The notes under the pieces were generated by a model. The model did no database searches and had not been told where the DNA came from. It saw only the letters and a list, made by a program, of their open reading frames with translations. Below, piece by piece: positions 61,621 through 64,000 of a stretch of DNA of 64,000 bases. This stretch comes from Mya arenaria. Lineage: Eukaryota > Mollusca > Bivalvia > Myida > Myidae. The stretch's first letter is position 1, and the number at the start of each line of letters is the position of its first letter. The translations under genes and the position numbers were made by a program. The stretch is taken from NCBI RefSeq assembly GCF_026914265.1, contig NC_069122.1, forward strand, positions 38,817,014-38,881,013. The letters run 5' to 3'.

Positions 61621-62390
61621 GATGAAGGCAGAACCCAGCCGGATTAAATATTCTCGAACGCATGTCCAGTCTCAATCCTCAGTACGCCGGTGATATCAGT
61701 GCTGTGGTTAAATGGGACTAAATTATCTCGCGCGCATGTCCAGTCTCATCCCTCAGTCCACCCGTGATGACAGCGCAGTGGTAAGATGGAACTAAATGTT
61801 CTCGCACGAATGGCCAGTCTCACCCTTCAGTCCACTCGTGGAGTCAGTGCTGTGGTAAGATGGAACTAAATGGTCTTGGACGCAGGACCACTCTCACCCT
61901 TAAATCCACCCGTGATGTCAGTGCTGTGGTTAGATGAAACTAAATGTTCTCACATGCCTGTCCAGTCTCCCCCCCCCCCTAGTCCACCCGTGATGTCAGA
62001 GCGCCGCGGTAAGATGGAACTTAATGTTCTCGCACGTCTGTCCAGTCTCACCCCTCAGACCACCCGTGATGTCAGTGTTGATTTTATTGAACTAAATGTT
62101 CTCGCACGCCTGTCCAGTCTCACTCCTCAGTCCACCCGTGATGTCAGTGCTGTGGTAAGATGGAACTAAATGTTCTCGCACGTCTGTCCAGTCTCACTCC
62201 TCAGTCCACCCGTGATGTCAGTGCTGTGGTAAGATGGAACTAAATGTTCTCGCACTCCTTTCCAGTCTCACCACTCAGTCCACCTGTGATGTCAGTGCTG
62301 TGGTCAGATGGAACTAAATGTTCTCGCACGTCTGTCAAGTCTCACCCTCAGTCCAACCGTGATGTCAGTTCTGTGGTTGGATGAGACTAT
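61620..62390. repeat. 74-bp minisatellite, about 10 copies
   Basis: Unit starts at 62103 and 62177 give 74 bp. Same family as 32080-33050. Follows BTB-G. Confidence 0.94.
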
Positions 62391-62985
62391 AAGTATCTTC
62401 CATGGCAGAGAGTGTAAGATAGGTTCATTTCGACCCGAGCGTAGGGTGTTTTGCGGAAACGAGGTTTACTGAGTTTCCACAAAACACCCTGCGCGAGGGT
62501 CGGGATGAAACTATCTGACACGAGCGGCTATGGTAGATGCTTTTTCTCCCATCTCAGTTAAACAAAATTAATTAAAAATGTTTTTTTTGCTGGAACTCTT
62601 TTGTGCTTAGTGAAAATAATTGCGTATGGATATGCGATAGCACGTGGTTGTCATGGATACCCGCGCAGTGATCCAGTTATTGTGAATAGTCAAATCGGTC
62701 TTTTTAAATAGTTCTAAGGAAAATGAAGCATTTTTTCTTAAATGGTGCGTGAAAACTGTTTTATGGTGGCATTTGAAGCGAGAAATAATTAACTAGCGTT
62801 CTAAATATTACCATCAGACAAGGTTTCCTTGATGCTACTGCCGACAGTCTTCAACAAGGGAGGTTATTATAATGTGGTGACCGTTAAAAAGGAGTTCCAT
62901 ACGGGCATTTTATCTTCACCCGTGGGCAAGATAAGAATATCTAGCATGGTTAAATTATTGGATCTACTTATCTGAGGTGGGAGAA
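62391..62985. mobile_element. Insertion within the 74-bp array, with a 45-bp-arm palindrome
   Basis: About 600 bp unrelated to the repeat. Its left part (62412-62519) is an imperfect palindrome: AGATAGGTTCATTTCGACCC with AGGGTGTTTTGCGGAAAC, then the inverse. A short CTCCCATCTCAG motif (about 62548) recurs inverted near 62975, hinting at element ends. No ORF. Candidate MITE or foldback element. Confidence 0.5.
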
Positions 62986-62989
62986 TAAA

Positions 62990-64000
62990 TTATCTCGCGC
63001 GCCTGTCCAGTATCACCCCTCAGTCTATCCAAGATGTCAGTGCTGTGGTTAGATGGGACTAAATTATCTAGCGCACCTGTCCAGTATCAACCCTCAGTCC
63101 ACCCGCTATGTCAGTGCTGTGGTTAAATGGGACTAAATTCTCTCGCGAGCCTGTCCAGTATCACCTCTCAGTCAACACGCGATGTCAGTGCTGTGGTTAA
63201 ATGGGACTAAATTATCTCGCGCGTCTGTCCAGTCTCACCCCCTAGTCAACCCGTGATGTCAGTGGTGTGGTAAGATGAAACTAAATGTACTCGCACGCCT
63301 GTCCAGGTCTCACCCCCTAGTCCACCCGTGATGTCAGCGCCGCGGTAAGATGGAACTAAATGTTCTCGCACGCATGACCAGTCTCACCCTTCAGTCATCC
63401 CGTGCTGTCAGTGCTGTGGTAAGATGAAACTAAATGTTCTCGCACGCCTGTCCAATCTCACCCCTCAGTCCACCCGTGATGTCAATGCGATGGTAAGATG
63501 GAACTAAATGTTCTCGCACGAATGACCCGTCTCACCAATCAGTCCACCCGTGATGTCAATTCTGTGGTAAGATGGAACTAAATTTTCTCGCACGCATGAC
63601 CATTCTCACCCTTCAATCCACCGTGATGTCAGTGCTGTGGTTAAATGGAGCTAAATGTTCTCTCATGCCTGTCCAGTCTCACCTCTCAGTCCACCTGTGA
63701 TGCCAGTGTTGTGGTTAGATTGAACTAAATGTTCTCACACGCATGTCCAGCCTCACCCCTCAGTTCATCCGTGATGTCAGTGCTGTGGTTAGATGGAACT
63801 TAATGTTCTCGTATGCTTGTCGAGTATCACCCCTAAGTACATCCGTGATACCAGTGCTATTTTAAGATGAAACAAAATGTTCTCGCACGCATGTACAGTC
63901 TCAACGCTCAGTCCATTCGTGATGTCAGTATTATGGTGAGATGGAACTATATGTTCTCGCACGCCTGTCCAGTCTCACCCCTCAGTTCACCCTTGATGTC
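62990..64000. repeat. 74-bp minisatellite, about 13 copies, running off the right edge
   Basis: Continuation of the array after the insertion; unit variants with ATTATCTCGCGCG lie at the left and the standard ATGTTCTCGCACG variant at the right. The array continues beyond the window. Confidence 0.94.

Noticed and set aside
61870..62169. 99-codon frame in the 74-bp array
   Set aside because: Repeat-derived and Pro/Ser-rich by unit composition only.

Overview
This is eukaryotic, AT-rich animal DNA: spliced genes with GT/AG introns, several non-LTR retrotransposons (LINEs), many short inverted-repeat elements, and four large minisatellite families. The LINE proteins and the lineage-expanded peptide-type GPCR and BTB genes look like those of a bivalve mollusc; that taxonomic call is inference from protein style, not a search. 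No bacterial genes, rRNA, tRNA or CRISPR array were seen.

The window is built from repeated copies of one module: [class-A GPCR gene, + strand] - [52-bp minisatellite] - [spacer with a short hairpin] - [50-bp minisatellite] - [BTB gene, - strand] - [divergent promoter region] - [BTB gene, + strand] - [74-bp minisatellite]. Copy 1 holds GPCR-1 (2145-11721), the 52-bp array (12.8-13.3 kb), BTB-A(-) and BTB-B(+) (17.0-24.4 kb). A partial copy follows: broken BTB-C(+) is fused at about 25959 to spacer DNA, then the 50-bp array, BTB-D(-), a 74-bp array and truncated BTB-E(+). Copy 2 begins near 35.6 kb, after a LINE ORF1 fragment, and holds GPCR-2 (36824-42683), a hairpin, a greatly expanded 52-bp array (43.9-47.9 kb), a LINE insertion (49.9-51.5 kb), BTB-F(-), BTB-G(+) and 74-bp arrays to the window end.

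Both GPCR genes reconstruct as intact three-exon genes (339 and 346 codons). BTB-A, B, D, F and G reconstruct as intact five-exon genes: 271 aa for the - strand copies, 254 aa for B and G. BTB-C and BTB-E are broken. Every exon junction quoted was checked for phase by hand.

The best observations are these. (1) The 50-bp minisatellite appears to have been born from the last coding exon of the - strand BTB genes and lengthens their C-terminus. (2) The two GPCR paralogues differ mostly in extracellular parts while intron 1, helices and intracellular loops are nearly unchanged, suggesting ligand diversification. (3) The BTB genes form head-to-head pairs whose upstream regions are inverted copies of each other. 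(4) The 52-bp array grew from about 10 to about 72 units between copies and shows 4- and 5-unit higher-order periods. (5) A near-perfect 120-bp-arm hairpin exists in copy 2 where copy 1 has only one arm.
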